From an uncultured Gemmatimonadota bacterium (GTDB lineage: Bacteria > Gemmatimonadota > Gemmatimonadetes > Gemmatimonadales > Gemmatimonadaceae), in NCBI GenBank assembly GCA_903910555.1, contig CAIVZZ010000005.1, forward strand, positions 1 to 64,000: a stretch of 64,000 bases of DNA, written 5' to 3'. The first letter of the stretch is position 1; each line of letters opens with the position of its first letter. The notes below the pieces were generated by a model. The model did no database searches. It was not told the DNA's origin and worked only from the letters and a program-made list of their open reading frames with translations. Positions 10,295 through 19,389 of this stretch are shown piece after piece. The translations under genes and the position numbers were made by a program.

Positions 10295-11677
10295 TTACGG
10301 CAATTCGGTGACTATGCCCTGTGCGCGTGCGAGCGCGACACGGGCCGACTGGAAAGCGGCGCGCGAATCGACGATCTGTGTGCGCGCTGCATTGAGACTG
10401 AGTGATGCGGTGATGACGTCCGCGTTGCCGGCGACACCGGAACGGAAACGATCGCGCGCCTGCGACAGCTCCTGCTCGGCGAGCCGCAGATGCTCCTCGG
10501 TTGCAGCGAGTTCTTCGCGCGCGGACATGAGATCGAGCAATGCACCACTGACGTCGATCGCGGCCTGCTCGGTGAGATCGCGTTTCTTCACGCCGAGCTC
10601 GTGAACTGCGGCCTGCTGTTCCTCAATGCGTCCCTCGCGGCGAAAGCCGTCGAACACGGGAACCGAAAGCTTGATCCCCCAGTCGTACGTGCTCACCAGA
10701 TGCGATGTGGTGCTGCTGGTCGGACCCTGATCGATGAACGCGGAGAGCGCGGGCATCCGTTCGGATTTGATCGACTCGATCTGCTGCTGCGCCGCGGTGA
10801 TCTGCGCGTCTGCAGAACGCAGATCTGCACGCGAACGCATTGCGCGATCCGTGGCCTCCTGCTCGGTGGGCAGCGCGCCGTTCGTCGGAAGCCCCGGAAG
10901 CGAGTCGGCGAGCGTGATCGGCGCGGAGAGCGGCAATCCGAGCGCGCGGTGCAGGTCGAGCCGCGCACGGTTTTTCTCGTTGCGCGCGGAAATGATCTGC
11001 GCGCGTGTTGCTGCAAGCTGAGACTGCGCGCGCGTCACATCGAGTGCGATGCCGGTGCCGGCGTTCAGCTGGTCGCGCGCGATTCCAAGGAGATCTTCGG
11101 CGAGCGTCGAATCGGCGACGCGTGCGGCGAGCTGCGCGTCGGCGCGGAGCACACGAACGTAGACGGCCGCGGCCATACCCGCGGCCTGCTGCGATTGCGC
11201 TGACGCTTCATCGCCGTATGCAGACGAGCTCGCACGTGCCGCCTTCAAACGGGCGAACGCGGACGGATCGTAAATATTCTGGCTCACCGTGCCGCGGAAA
11301 TCGTACGTGCGCACCGGTCCAAGCACCTGACCGTGCGGGTCGAACAAAAACTTTCCGGTTGTCGGATCAGCGAAGTTGATGCCGAAGCTCGCACTGTTGA
11401 ATGTGTGCTCGCCTTCGAACGCGTCGCCGGTGACATTCGGCAGGAACGCGGCCTTTGACTGGCGCACGCGCGCCGCGGCCTGATCGGCGCGGAGCCGCGC
11501 AGCCTCGGGAGCGGCGCTCTTTTCAGCGGCGAGTCGTGCCGCGCCGCCGAGCGTGAGCACCATCGGTTCCTGCGCACGCGCAGGCCTCGCGCTCAATGTG
11601 CTGAGCGTGAGCGCGAGTGCGGCGCTCGTCAGTCGGGCGGTCAGCTGAGAATGTCTGCGGATCGAAATCTTGGTCAT
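10295..11677 (-). CDS. TolC family outer membrane efflux protein
   Basis: Signal peptide; LTLGGAARLAAEKS; SQARDRFRSGVAGNADVITASLSLNAARTQIVDS. Confidence 0.9.
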   Translation of the reverse strand: MTKISIRRHSQLTARLTSAALALTLSTLSARPARAQEPMVLTLGGAARLAAEKSAAPEAARLRADQAAARVRQSKAAFLPNVTGDAFEGEHTFNSASFGINFADPTTGKFLFDPHGQVLGPVRTYDFRGTVSQNIYDPSAFARLKAARASSSAYGDEASAQSQQAAGMAAAVYVRVLRADAQLAARVADSTLAEDLLGIARDQLNAGTGIALDVTRAQSQLAATRAQIISARNEKNRARLDLHRALGLPLSAPITLADSLPGLPTNGALPTEQEATDRAMRSRADLRSADAQITAAQQQIESIKSERMPALSAFIDQGPTSSTTSHLVSTYDWGIKLSVPVFDGFRREGRIEEQQAAVHELGVKKRDLTEQAAIDVSGALLDLMSAREELAATEEHLRLAEQELSQARDRFRSGVAGNADVITASLSLNAARTQIVDSRAAFQSARVALARAQGIVTELP

Positions 11678-12357
11678 GCGTGGCTGGCTCCGGATACCGG
11701 TACTGCGCTCTGCGGTGCGGCGCGCAGCGCGTGAAGGACGAAATCGGTGACGTTGGCGAGGACGTTTGCGTGCGGCGGGCGATGCTCGGCCGGCGCCGGC
11801 GCGCGCGGACCGGTCCAGAGCACATGCATCAGGACGAGCGCCTTGATCATTTGGACGGCGGTGTGCGGATCGGTATCGCGGAATTCTCCGCTCGCAATTC
11901 CGCGCCTGATGATGTCGCCGAGAATCCGGTTCGACCGAGTGACCACTTCTTCCCAGTGGAACGCGGCGAGGTCGGGATACTTATGCAGTTCGAACGTCAC
12001 CAGTCTGATCCAACCCTCCGAATCCTCGAGGCCGAGGCATTCCCACTGGTGCGTCAGATACACACGCAACTGGCCTTCGGCGGTTTCTTCGGACGAACTG
12101 GCGTCGTCGGCCTTCGCGATGGCGGGCCCGACTTTCTGCCGGACCACTTCGCGAAAGAGCTCTTCCTTGCTGGGGAAGTACAGATAGATGGTGCCTTTGG
12201 AAACACCGGCACGGGCCGCGATTTCTTCAAGCTTCGCCGCGTCGATCCCATGTTCGGCGAATACGCTGAGCGCGGCATCGAGAATCTGCTGCGGGCGTTC
12301 CTCGGGGAGGCGGCGCCAGCGCGGGTCGTGCGTGGGAGGAGTTTGCGTAGTCGACAT
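11674..12357 (-). CDS. TetR/AcrR family transcriptional regulator
   Basis: RPQQILDAALSVFAEHGIDAAKLEEIAARAGVSKGTIYLYFPSKEELFREVV. Confidence 0.95.
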   Translation of the reverse strand: MSTTQTPPTHDPRWRRLPEERPQQILDAALSVFAEHGIDAAKLEEIAARAGVSKGTIYLYFPSKEELFREVVRQKVGPAIAKADDASSSEETAEGQLRVYLTHQWECLGLEDSEGWIRLVTFELHKYPDLAAFHWEEVVTRSNRILGDIIRRGIASGEFRDTDPHTAVQMIKALVLMHVLWTGPRAPAPAEHRPPHANVLANVTDFVLHALRAAPQSAVPVSGASHA

Positions 12358-12362
12358 AGTAA

Positions 12363-12382
12363 TTGACTGAACGGTCAGTCAA
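12363..12382. promoter_or_regulatory. Putative TetR operator 1
   Basis: TTGACTGA-ACGG-TCAGTCAA perfect 8-bp inverted repeat just upstream of the TetR start codon. Confidence 0.75.
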
Positions 12383-12430
12383 AAAGAAGGCGTTCAAAAG
12401 GCAAGCAGTTGCTCGCCTGATGAATAACTT

Positions 12431-12444
12431 ACTGACTAGTCAGT
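12431..12444. promoter_or_regulatory. Putative TetR operator 2
   Basis: ACTGACTAGTCAGT perfect palindrome sharing ACTGA/TCAGT half-sites with operator 1. Confidence 0.65.
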
Positions 12445-12632
12445 TACGCGTCAAGTGCGCCGTTTGCGCTCCCCTGCACGGCGGTCGAGCCGGTTTTCGC
12501 CGGCGTCTCAGAGGCGTACTTCGCCTCCGTCATCTTGACGATCGAAACGACCAGGACTGCGATCGCGATGGCGCCGAGGATCAGGCCGCGGTAGGCGGCG
12601 GCGCGGTCGGATTCGTGGGGTGTGTGCGACAT
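12444..12632 (-). CDS. Small single-TM protein (62 aa)
   Basis: MSHTPHESDRAAAYRGLILGAIAIAVLVVSIVKMTEAKYASE..., follows ppiB on the same strand. Confidence 0.5.
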   Translation of the reverse strand: MSHTPHESDRAAAYRGLILGAIAIAVLVVSIVKMTEAKYASETPAKTGSTAVQGSANGALDA

Positions 12633-12651
12633 GGTTTGATAAACCTCGAAA

Positions 12652-13113
12652 TTAAGAAACGCGGACCGTGGTCATCGAGTCGTTCTGCTTGATCTTCTTC
12701 ATTACATCGAGCCCGTCCGTGATCTGACCGAACACCGTGTGCACGCCGTTGAGGTGCTTCGTGTTCTGCTCGCTCAACACCATGAAAAACTGGCTGCCAC
12801 CGGTATCCTTGCCGGCATGCGCCATGCTCAGCGCGCCGACGGCATGCGTGCGCGGATTTCCCGCGGTTTCGCACTTGATCGTCCAGCCGGGACCGCCGGT
12901 GCCGATCTTGCGATCGCCAGCGGGAAGATCACGCGACAGCGGATCGCCGCCCTGAACGACGAAATCGGCAATCACGCGATGAAACTTCACGCCATCATAG
13001 AAGCCGGAGTTCGCCAGCTTTTCAAAGTTGGCGACGGCGAGCGGGGCATCCTTCTCGTACAGCTCGGCGGTGATCTTGCCGAGATTGGTTTCGAAAATCG
13101 CAGTTTTTGGCAT
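12652..13113 (-). CDS. ppiB: Cyclophilin-type peptidyl-prolyl cis-trans isomerase
   Basis: [52 protein letters not shown]...[26 protein letters not shown]. Confidence 0.95.
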   Translation of the reverse strand: MPKTAIFETNLGKITAELYEKDAPLAVANFEKLANSGFYDGVKFHRVIADFVVQGGDPLSRDLPAGDRKIGTGGPGWTIKCETAGNPRTHAVGALSMAHAGKDTGGSQFFMVLSEQNTKHLNGVHTVFGQITDGLDVMKKIKQNDSMTTVRVS

Positions 13114-13132
13114 AGGACTCAATTGTAAAGGG

Positions 13133-13840
13133 TCACGCCGCCGAGGGACAGATGCGGCGGAGAACGCAGTCGGCGCAGCGCGGTTTCCTGGCGTCGCACA
13201 CGCGGCGTCCGTGCCAGATCAGAAGGTGGGAGAGCAGCGCCCATGACGTTCGCGGAAAGAGCGGCATCAGCGCGAGCTCGATTTTCACCGGGTCGGTTTC
13301 CCGGGTGAGGCCGAGGAGTTTGCTGAGCCGTGCGACGTGCGTGTCTACGACCACTCCTTCATTGATTCCGAACGCATTTCCGAGGATCACGTTCGCGGTT
13401 TTGCGGCCAATCCCGGGCAACGCGAAGAGCTCGTCCATCGTGCGCGGAATTTCGCCGCCATGTTTTGCCACGACGGCCTTCGCCATGCCGATGATGCTCT
13501 TGGCTTTGTTGCGGAAGAAGCCCGTGCTGTTGATGAGCTCTTCAATGTCTGACTGGTCGGCTTCGGCGAGCGCCGCTGCCGTGGGAAAGCGCGCGAACAG
13601 GGCGGGGGTGACCATGTTCACGCGCTTATCGGTGCACTGCGCGCTGAGGATAGTCGCGACGGCGAGTTCGAGCGGACTGCGATAGTCGAGCTCGCAGTGG
13701 GCGTCGGGGTACTCTTTGCGCAGCAGGCGCTCAATCGTGCGCGCCTGCTTCTGGAGTGCCTTCGCCTTCTCTCCGGTTTTCGCGCCGCGTTTAGCGCCGG
13801 TTTTGGCGCCGGCCTTCGCCTTAGTCTTCGACGCCGGCAA
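13133..13840 (-). CDS. nth: Endonuclease III with Lys/Ala/Gly-rich N-terminal tail
   Basis: [18 protein letters not shown]...[19 protein letters not shown]...[11 protein letters not shown]-terminal Fe-S cysteines [17 protein letters not shown]. Confidence 0.95.
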   Translation of the reverse strand: MPASKTKAKAGAKTGAKRGAKTGEKAKALQKQARTIERLLRKEYPDAHCELDYRSPLELAVATILSAQCTDKRVNMVTPALFARFPTAAALAEADQSDIEELINSTGFFRNKAKSIIGMAKAVVAKHGGEIPRTMDELFALPGIGRKTANVILGNAFGINEGVVVDTHVARLSKLLGLTRETDPVKIELALMPLFPRTSWALLSHLLIWHGRRVCDARKPRCADCVLRRICPSAA

Positions 13841-14276
13841 ACGAAGAGAGCCGGTCGATCAGCGCGTGCAGCTGTTTCTCGGTGAGGTCGATTTCCTGGG
13901 CGGCACCCTCGACGTCCAATAGACCTGCGCGCATCGAGATCGCGACCTGATTCAGGTAGCGGATCTTCGCGAGGATTTCGTCGGTCGCTTTGCGCAATCC
14001 ATGAAAGCGACGCTTTTCGGAGAGTGCGCGGCGGTGGCGCTTGATGAGCTCGTCCGGCGTGAGGCGCTTGGCCTGCACGAGAACTTCGTCTTTCGTGCGC
14101 CCGGGCAGTGCGCCGCGATCCGGCAACCCGAGATCGTCCCACGATTCATCGGCGAACCAGAGGCGCCCCACGTACTCCACGCCATCGAAACCGACCCGGC
14201 ACGACACGTTGTAGCGTCGTCCGTCGCTTTCGATCGTCGCGATGTGAGGCTGCGTGATTTCGTCGTAGCTCGACAT
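13821..14276 (-). CDS. Hypothetical protein
   Basis: ORF 13821..14423, likely start MSSYDEITQPHIATIESDGRRYNVSCRVGFDGVEYVGRLWF. Confidence 0.6.
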   Translation of the reverse strand: MSSYDEITQPHIATIESDGRRYNVSCRVGFDGVEYVGRLWFADESWDDLGLPDRGALPGRTKDEVLVQAKRLTPDELIKRHRRALSEKRRFHGLRKATDEILAKIRYLNQVAISMRAGLLDVEGAAQEIDLTEKQLHALIDRLSSFAGVED

Positions 14277-14322
14277 GTCAGTGATGCAGGATGCAGAAGA
14301 GGAATGCGGGATCTGGAAACAG

Positions 14323-15201
14323 CTACGACGGACGCAAAAACGGCTTGAGCGCCGCGAACAGCTTCGCAGGTTGTTCAACATACGGCACGTGACCGCACTC
14401 ATCCAGCGGTACGAGCTCGGCATTCATCGCTTTTGCGATGGATTCGGAGCTTTCAAATGGGATCGGATCCTGACGTCCGTGCACGATGAGCGTGGGGCAC
14501 TGGACCGCCGCGAGATCGCTCGTGAGATCGAAATTGCCGAGGCTGGTCCAGATTGACTGCTGTACGCGTCCGGTAACCCGGAATGGCGTGAGATCGGTGG
14601 CGCGATTCGGGTCGGCGAAGTAACCGGCGACGCTCAGCTCGAACGCGCGCTGTTTGTACGCATCGGGATCGCGCTCTTTGAGCCCCGAGGCGGCAAGTTC
14701 CGCGCGCATTTGCTGGATCGCAGGCCCCTGCTGCCGTCGCGTGAACTCGGCCTCAAACTGCGCCCGGTATGCGAGCGAGACCGGAGCCGGATCGATCAGC
14801 GCGAGCCTCGCCGGCCGCGGCGCTACGCGGCCTTTCTCCGCTTCAGTCGCGTAGAGCAGTGCGAGCAGTGCGCCCCATGAGTAGCCGACGATCGCGAGCG
14901 GATCGATCGCGAACTCTGCAACGACGCTCGCGAGATCGTTCACCTGCGTCTCCCACGTGATGTTCGTGGGAACGGTCTCCTTCGATCTACCGCCGCCTCG
15001 CTGATCGTAGAAAATCAATTCGAAATCGTTTGCGAGGTCCAGCAACTGCGGCAACAGATATGCATGATCCGCGCCGGGCCCGCCGTGCAGCACGAGCAAG
15101 CGCGGCGCGCCGACCGGTCCGTACGAGCACCAATACAGCGGCACATCGGTCGATTTGGTGAACCCCGAAGCTCGAGGCGGTGGGACAAGTGCGGGCGCCA
15201 C
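14323..15201 (-). CDS. Alpha/beta hydrolase, proline iminopeptidase-like
   Basis: LLVLHGGPGADHAYLLPQ...FELIFYDQRGGGRSK...IVGYSWGALLALLYA; ORF runs to 15276, GTG near 15201 likelier start. Confidence 0.85.
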   Translation of the reverse strand: MAPALVPPPRASGFTKSTDVPLYWCSYGPVGAPRLLVLHGGPGADHAYLLPQLLDLANDFELIFYDQRGGGRSKETVPTNITWETQVNDLASVVAEFAIDPLAIVGYSWGALLALLYATEAEKGRVAPRPARLALIDPAPVSLAYRAQFEAEFTRRQQGPAIQQMRAELAASGLKERDPDAYKQRAFELSVAGYFADPNRATDLTPFRVTGRVQQSIWTSLGNFDLTSDLAAVQCPTLIVHGRQDPIPFESSESIAKAMNAELVPLDECGHVPYVEQPAKLFAALKPFLRPS

Positions 15202-15263
15202 GGTTTTCGGCCTCGTCGGGGTGTAGTGAGGGGCGGCGGTACGGCGTATGTTACTCAGGACGC

Positions 15264-16724
15264 ATGGATAATTCACTCTCGCTCGCCCGCTACTTCGCGC
15301 GCCTGGTCTGGCTGCTGGTCCACGAGGGCCAGTCCGTCGACGATCAGAAGGCTGCGCTGCGTGCGGTCGTGACCGTGTCGAAGGATTCGTCGGTGCGCCT
15401 CGGCAACAAAGAGGGGCGCCTCGCGGTGAACGGTCTCGTGATGCCGCAGGCGCTCACCGGCGTTCAAGAGCTCGCCGAACGTCTTGCGGTTCACAAGATC
15501 GACGAAATTGAAATCGATCAAAGCGCGGTGCCCGCGGAGCTGCTCGCGCTGGCGCGACTGCTTTCAGTTGAAGCGACGACGTCATCGGACGCCGCCGACT
15601 TCGCGCAGAAGCTTTCCGAGCTCACCGGCACAACGGTTCGAGTAAAGCGATCCGCTGCGACCGAAGCGGAGCCGATGCGTACGACCGAGGCGCCGGCCGC
15701 GCCCGGCGCGGTAAAGGACGACGCACAGGCACGCGTACCGAAGCTGCTCACGAAGCTGACCGAGCAGCTCAATCCCGCAACAGCGACTCAGGTTCTCGAC
15801 GAGCTTTCGTTTCTCGCCGAGCAGGCGACACGCGAAGGGCGCACGACGGACGTGGCGGCGATTTTTTCGGCCCTCCTCGACCGCGAGGGCGGCGTCACCG
15901 ATCCCGACGTACGCCGCGTGTTCCTCGTGACCGTGCGCCGTTTGACGAAGCCGACGATTCTTCGCCCGGTCGCGGGGCTGCTTGCGACACATCCGATCAC
16001 CGCGTCGCGCACGGAGCGGATTCTCCAGCGCGTCGGACAAGACGGCGTTGACTCGGTCGTCGATCAGTACACCAGTTCGCGAAAGCTCTCAGACCGGAAA
16101 ATTTACCGCGAAGTGCTGATGCGGCTCACGCTGGCGCGCGAAGCACTCGTGCAAATGCTCGCGGACCCGCGCTGGTTCATCGTGCGGCAGGCCGCGGAGT
16201 TTCTTGGTGATATGGGAGCGGAAGAAGCGGAACGTCCGCTCGCCGAGCTGTTGCGCCATGAAGATGAGCGCGTACGGCGCGCCGCGACGCGCGCGCTCGC
16301 GCGGATCGAAAGTTCGTTCACGCTCGATGCGATCGCGCGTTCTGTCGTGGACATGTCGCCAACGGTCCGACTCGAAGCCATCGCGGGACTCGCATTGCGC
16401 AAGACGGGACGCGCCGGCTCGATGCTCGCCAAGGCGATCGACAGCGAAGGCGAACAGGAAGTTCAGTTTGCGATTCTCGGTGCGCTCGGCCGCGTCGCGA
16501 CACCCGAGGCGGTGCAGAAACTTTCAAAGGCAGCGGAGGCGGCGAGCGGGATTTTTGCTTCGCGAAAGAACATCGGGCTTCGCGTCGCGGCGATTCACGC
16601 ACTTGGTGAAGCGAGAACTCCGGGTGCGATCACCGCGCTTCAGTCGATGGTGAACGACAAGGACAAAGACGTGAAGGAGGCTGTCGCTAAGACGCTGCTG
16701 CTTTTGCGCGGGACGGCTGCGTAA
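15264..16724 (+). CDS. HEAT-repeat domain protein
   Basis: DPRWFIVRQAAEFLGDMGAEEAERPLAELLRHEDERVRRAATRALARI and further HEAT units. Confidence 0.8.
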   Translation: MDNSLSLARYFARLVWLLVHEGQSVDDQKAALRAVVTVSKDSSVRLGNKEGRLAVNGLVMPQALTGVQELAERLAVHKIDEIEIDQSAVPAELLALARLLSVEATTSSDAADFAQKLSELTGTTVRVKRSAATEAEPMRTTEAPAAPGAVKDDAQARVPKLLTKLTEQLNPATATQVLDELSFLAEQATREGRTTDVAAIFSALLDREGGVTDPDVRRVFLVTVRRLTKPTILRPVAGLLATHPITASRTERILQRVGQDGVDSVVDQYTSSRKLSDRKIYREVLMRLTLAREALVQMLADPRWFIVRQAAEFLGDMGAEEAERPLAELLRHEDERVRRAATRALARIESSFTLDAIARSVVDMSPTVRLEAIAGLALRKTGRAGSMLAKAIDSEGEQEVQFAILGALGRVATPEAVQKLSKAAEAASGIFASRKNIGLRVAAIHALGEARTPGAITALQSMVNDKDKDVKEAVAKTLLLLRGTAA

Positions 16725-17637
16725 CGCAGGCGGCGTACAAAGGATCGACGGGACTGAACAGCGACGGATTGAAGATCCGCGCCATCACCTCGATTCCATC
16801 TACGAGCCGCGGGCCGGGGCGGCTCGTGAGCGCATTGCCATCGAGCGCCCATACTTGCGTTGTCGCCGGAAGATTCCACGCACTCGACGCCACCAGTTTC
16901 CGAGCTTCTTCGGTCGCACGCACCACGCCGTAGCCGCAGGGCGCAACGAGAACGACATCCGGCCGTGCCGCTGCAATTGCGTCAAATGCGACGACCTTTG
17001 AATGATCACCGGTCACCGCAATCACGTCCGTTCCGCCGGCGCGCCGGATCATCTCGGGCACCCAATGGCCGCCTGCGAAAATCGGATCGGTCCATTCGAT
17101 CATCGCGACTCGCGGCCGCGGTGCGCGCGCGGCTTTCAGGGTGTCGTGTACAAAAAGCAATCGCGCGCGGAGTCCGGCGAGCAACTCTTCGCCTTCATCT
17201 TCGAGATGCAGTGCGCGCGCAACGCTCGCGATGTCGTCAAAGACACCGTCAAGTGTGGTGGCCGAGAGCGAGATCACGCCAGGCTCCGGTGAGAGCCTCG
17301 ATGCCAGCGCGCGAACATCGGTTTCCATCACCGCGCAAACGTCGCACAGTGCCTGCGTGAAAATCAGATCGGGACTGAGGCTGCGAATCCGTTCCTCGTC
17401 CAGCGTATAGAGCGACGTTCCCGCTTCAACGAGCGTGCGCACGCCGGCGTCGACCGCGGCGGGTGCATCGGCACCGTCGACGAGGCTCGAGGTCACACGC
17501 AGTCGCGACGCGACCTGGGCGGGATGATCGCATTCGTGCGTGATGCCGACGAGCGACTCGATCGCGCCGAGTGCCGCGACGATTTCCGTCGCGGACGGCA
17601 GGAGCGTGACGACACGCATCGGGCGTGGTTTCACCAT
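16687..17637 (-). CDS. Cobalamin/siderophore-type ABC substrate-binding protein (BtuF-like)
   Basis: MRVVTLLPSATEIVAALGAIESLVGITHECDHPAQV; LSPDLIFTQALCDVCAV. Confidence 0.85.
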   Translation of the reverse strand: MVKPRPMRVVTLLPSATEIVAALGAIESLVGITHECDHPAQVASRLRVTSSLVDGADAPAAVDAGVRTLVEAGTSLYTLDEERIRSLSPDLIFTQALCDVCAVMETDVRALASRLSPEPGVISLSATTLDGVFDDIASVARALHLEDEGEELLAGLRARLLFVHDTLKAARAPRPRVAMIEWTDPIFAGGHWVPEMIRRAGGTDVIAVTGDHSKVVAFDAIAAARPDVVLVAPCGYGVVRATEEARKLVASSAWNLPATTQVWALDGNALTSRPGPRLVDGIEVMARIFNPSLFSPVDPLYAACVTQPSRAKAAAS

Positions 17638-17638
17638 A

Positions 17639-19300
17639 TCACTTCGCCTCGTACACCATCTTGCCGCCGACCCATGTCGAAATCACATGAGTCGAGAGAA
17701 TTGTTTCGACCGGCGCACGCATGATGTCCTGATCGAGTACGACAAAATCGGCGTACTTGCCCGGTGTGAGCGATCCGAGATCGTGCTCCTGAAACGCGGC
17801 GAACGCGGGCCAGATGGTCATAGCCTTGAGCGCTTCGTCACGCGTCATGCGCTGTTCGGGATACCAGCCGCCGGGGGGCCAGTTGTTGGCGTCTTGTCTC
17901 GACACAGCGGCGTGAAATGAAATAAGTGGGTTCACGCGCTCAACGGGGAAGTCGCTGCCGTCGGGAATCACGATGCCGGTGTTGAGCAGCGAGCGCCATG
18001 CGTATGCGCCGGGCAAACGTGAAACGCCGAGTCGCGTTCCGACCCAGTACATGTCGCTCGTCTGGTGGCTCGCCTGCATCGAGGGAATGACGCCGAGTTT
18101 TGCGAAGCGCGGGATGTCGGCGTAATGCAGGTTCTGCGCGTGCTCGATTCGAAAGCGGTGATCTGCCGTCGGACTAGCGGCGAGCGCCGATTCGTACGCG
18201 TCGAGCGCGACGCGATTTCCGCGGTCGCCAATCGCGTGGATGCAAACCTGAAATCCGTTCTTAAGGGCGCGAGTTGCAACGTCCAGCAGGTGTGCGGGGG
18301 TCGACTTGAGCAGGCCGGAGTTTGCAGGATCGTCGCTGTACGGCTCGAGCAGCGCTGCTCCGCGCGAGCCCATCGCGCCGTCGGCGTAGAGCTTGATGCT
18401 GCGAATCCAGAGCGTGCCGCCGTACATCGCGCTCTGCGGTCCGCGCGCGAACGCCTTCATGATGGCGGTGGAGTCGTCGCCGATCATCGCGTAGATGCGC
18501 GAGTTTATTTCACCCGCTCTTCCCAATTCCTCATAAATATCGAGAATGTTTTGCGGCTCGCCGGCGTCGTGCACCCCGGTGAGTCCCCAGCGGTGCGTCT
18601 CGGCGATCGCGTTCTGGAGCTGCCGCTTCAGTTCTTCGTGCGACGCCACGGGAACGACGTGCTGCGTGATCGGCTGGGCGTTATCGACAAAGACGCCGCT
18701 CGGACTTCCATCGGCGAGGTGCTCGATACGGCCGCCGGCAGGATCCTTCGTTGCCGCCGTAACGCCGGCCGCGTCCATCGCCTTTTTATTTGCGAGATTC
18801 GCGTGGCCGTCGATCCGTTCGAGCAGCACCGGATTGTTCGGAACCGCCGCGGAAAGTTTTTCGTGTGACGGGAAATGAGTGTCGGCCCAGCGATTTTGAT
18901 CCCAGCCATGCCCCTCGATCCATACGCCGGGCGCGACGGTCTTCGCTTTTGCGGCGACGCGTGCGACGATTTCATCGTAGCTCGACGCGCCGGTGAGATC
19001 GACGATCGCGAGCGTCTGGCCGAGTTCCGAAACGTGGCCGTGCGCGTCGGTCATTCCGGGGATAACGGTGCGGCCGCCCAAGTCGAGCACGCGCGTTTGC
19101 GGCCCGCGCAGTGTGAGCGCTCCGCGAGCGTCGCCGACGAACGCGACGCGTCCACCGCGCACGGCAAATGCCTCGACTACGGGGTGCGACTCATCAACCG
19201 TATAGATACGCGCGCTGGTGACGATGAGATCGGCGGGGAGCTGCTGTCCGGCGAGAGAGAGCGGCGCCAGACAGAGGGCAATGCGGACGAAGCGATTCAT
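17639..19300 (-). CDS. Amidohydrolase, YtcJ-like
   Basis: ADLIVTSARIYTVDESHP...RTVIPGMTDAHGHVSELG...IHAIGDRGNRVALDAYE; signal peptide at MNRFVRIALCLAPLSLAGQ. Confidence 0.9.
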   Translation of the reverse strand: MNRFVRIALCLAPLSLAGQQLPADLIVTSARIYTVDESHPVVEAFAVRGGRVAFVGDARGALTLRGPQTRVLDLGGRTVIPGMTDAHGHVSELGQTLAIVDLTGASSYDEIVARVAAKAKTVAPGVWIEGHGWDQNRWADTHFPSHEKLSAAVPNNPVLLERIDGHANLANKKAMDAAGVTAATKDPAGGRIEHLADGSPSGVFVDNAQPITQHVVPVASHEELKRQLQNAIAETHRWGLTGVHDAGEPQNILDIYEELGRAGEINSRIYAMIGDDSTAIMKAFARGPQSAMYGGTLWIRSIKLYADGAMGSRGAALLEPYSDDPANSGLLKSTPAHLLDVATRALKNGFQVCIHAIGDRGNRVALDAYESALAASPTADHRFRIEHAQNLHYADIPRFAKLGVIPSMQASHQTSDMYWVGTRLGVSRLPGAYAWRSLLNTGIVIPDGSDFPVERVNPLISFHAAVSRQDANNWPPGGWYPEQRMTRDEALKAMTIWPAFAAFQEHDLGSLTPGKYADFVVLDQDIMRAPVETILSTHVISTWVGGKMVYEAK

Positions 19301-19389
19301 GATCATGATTTGGGAGTAGGCGTTCGGCACCAATAAACGTACTTTCATCGCAGACCCGCTGCCAAAACCCACGCCAGGCCGCCCTTCAC

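Noticed and set aside
16640-17640. Cobalamin riboswitch near the BtuF-like gene or metH
   Set aside because: No recognisable B12-box-like sequence was seen upstream of either gene; the only riboswitch supported is SAM-II.
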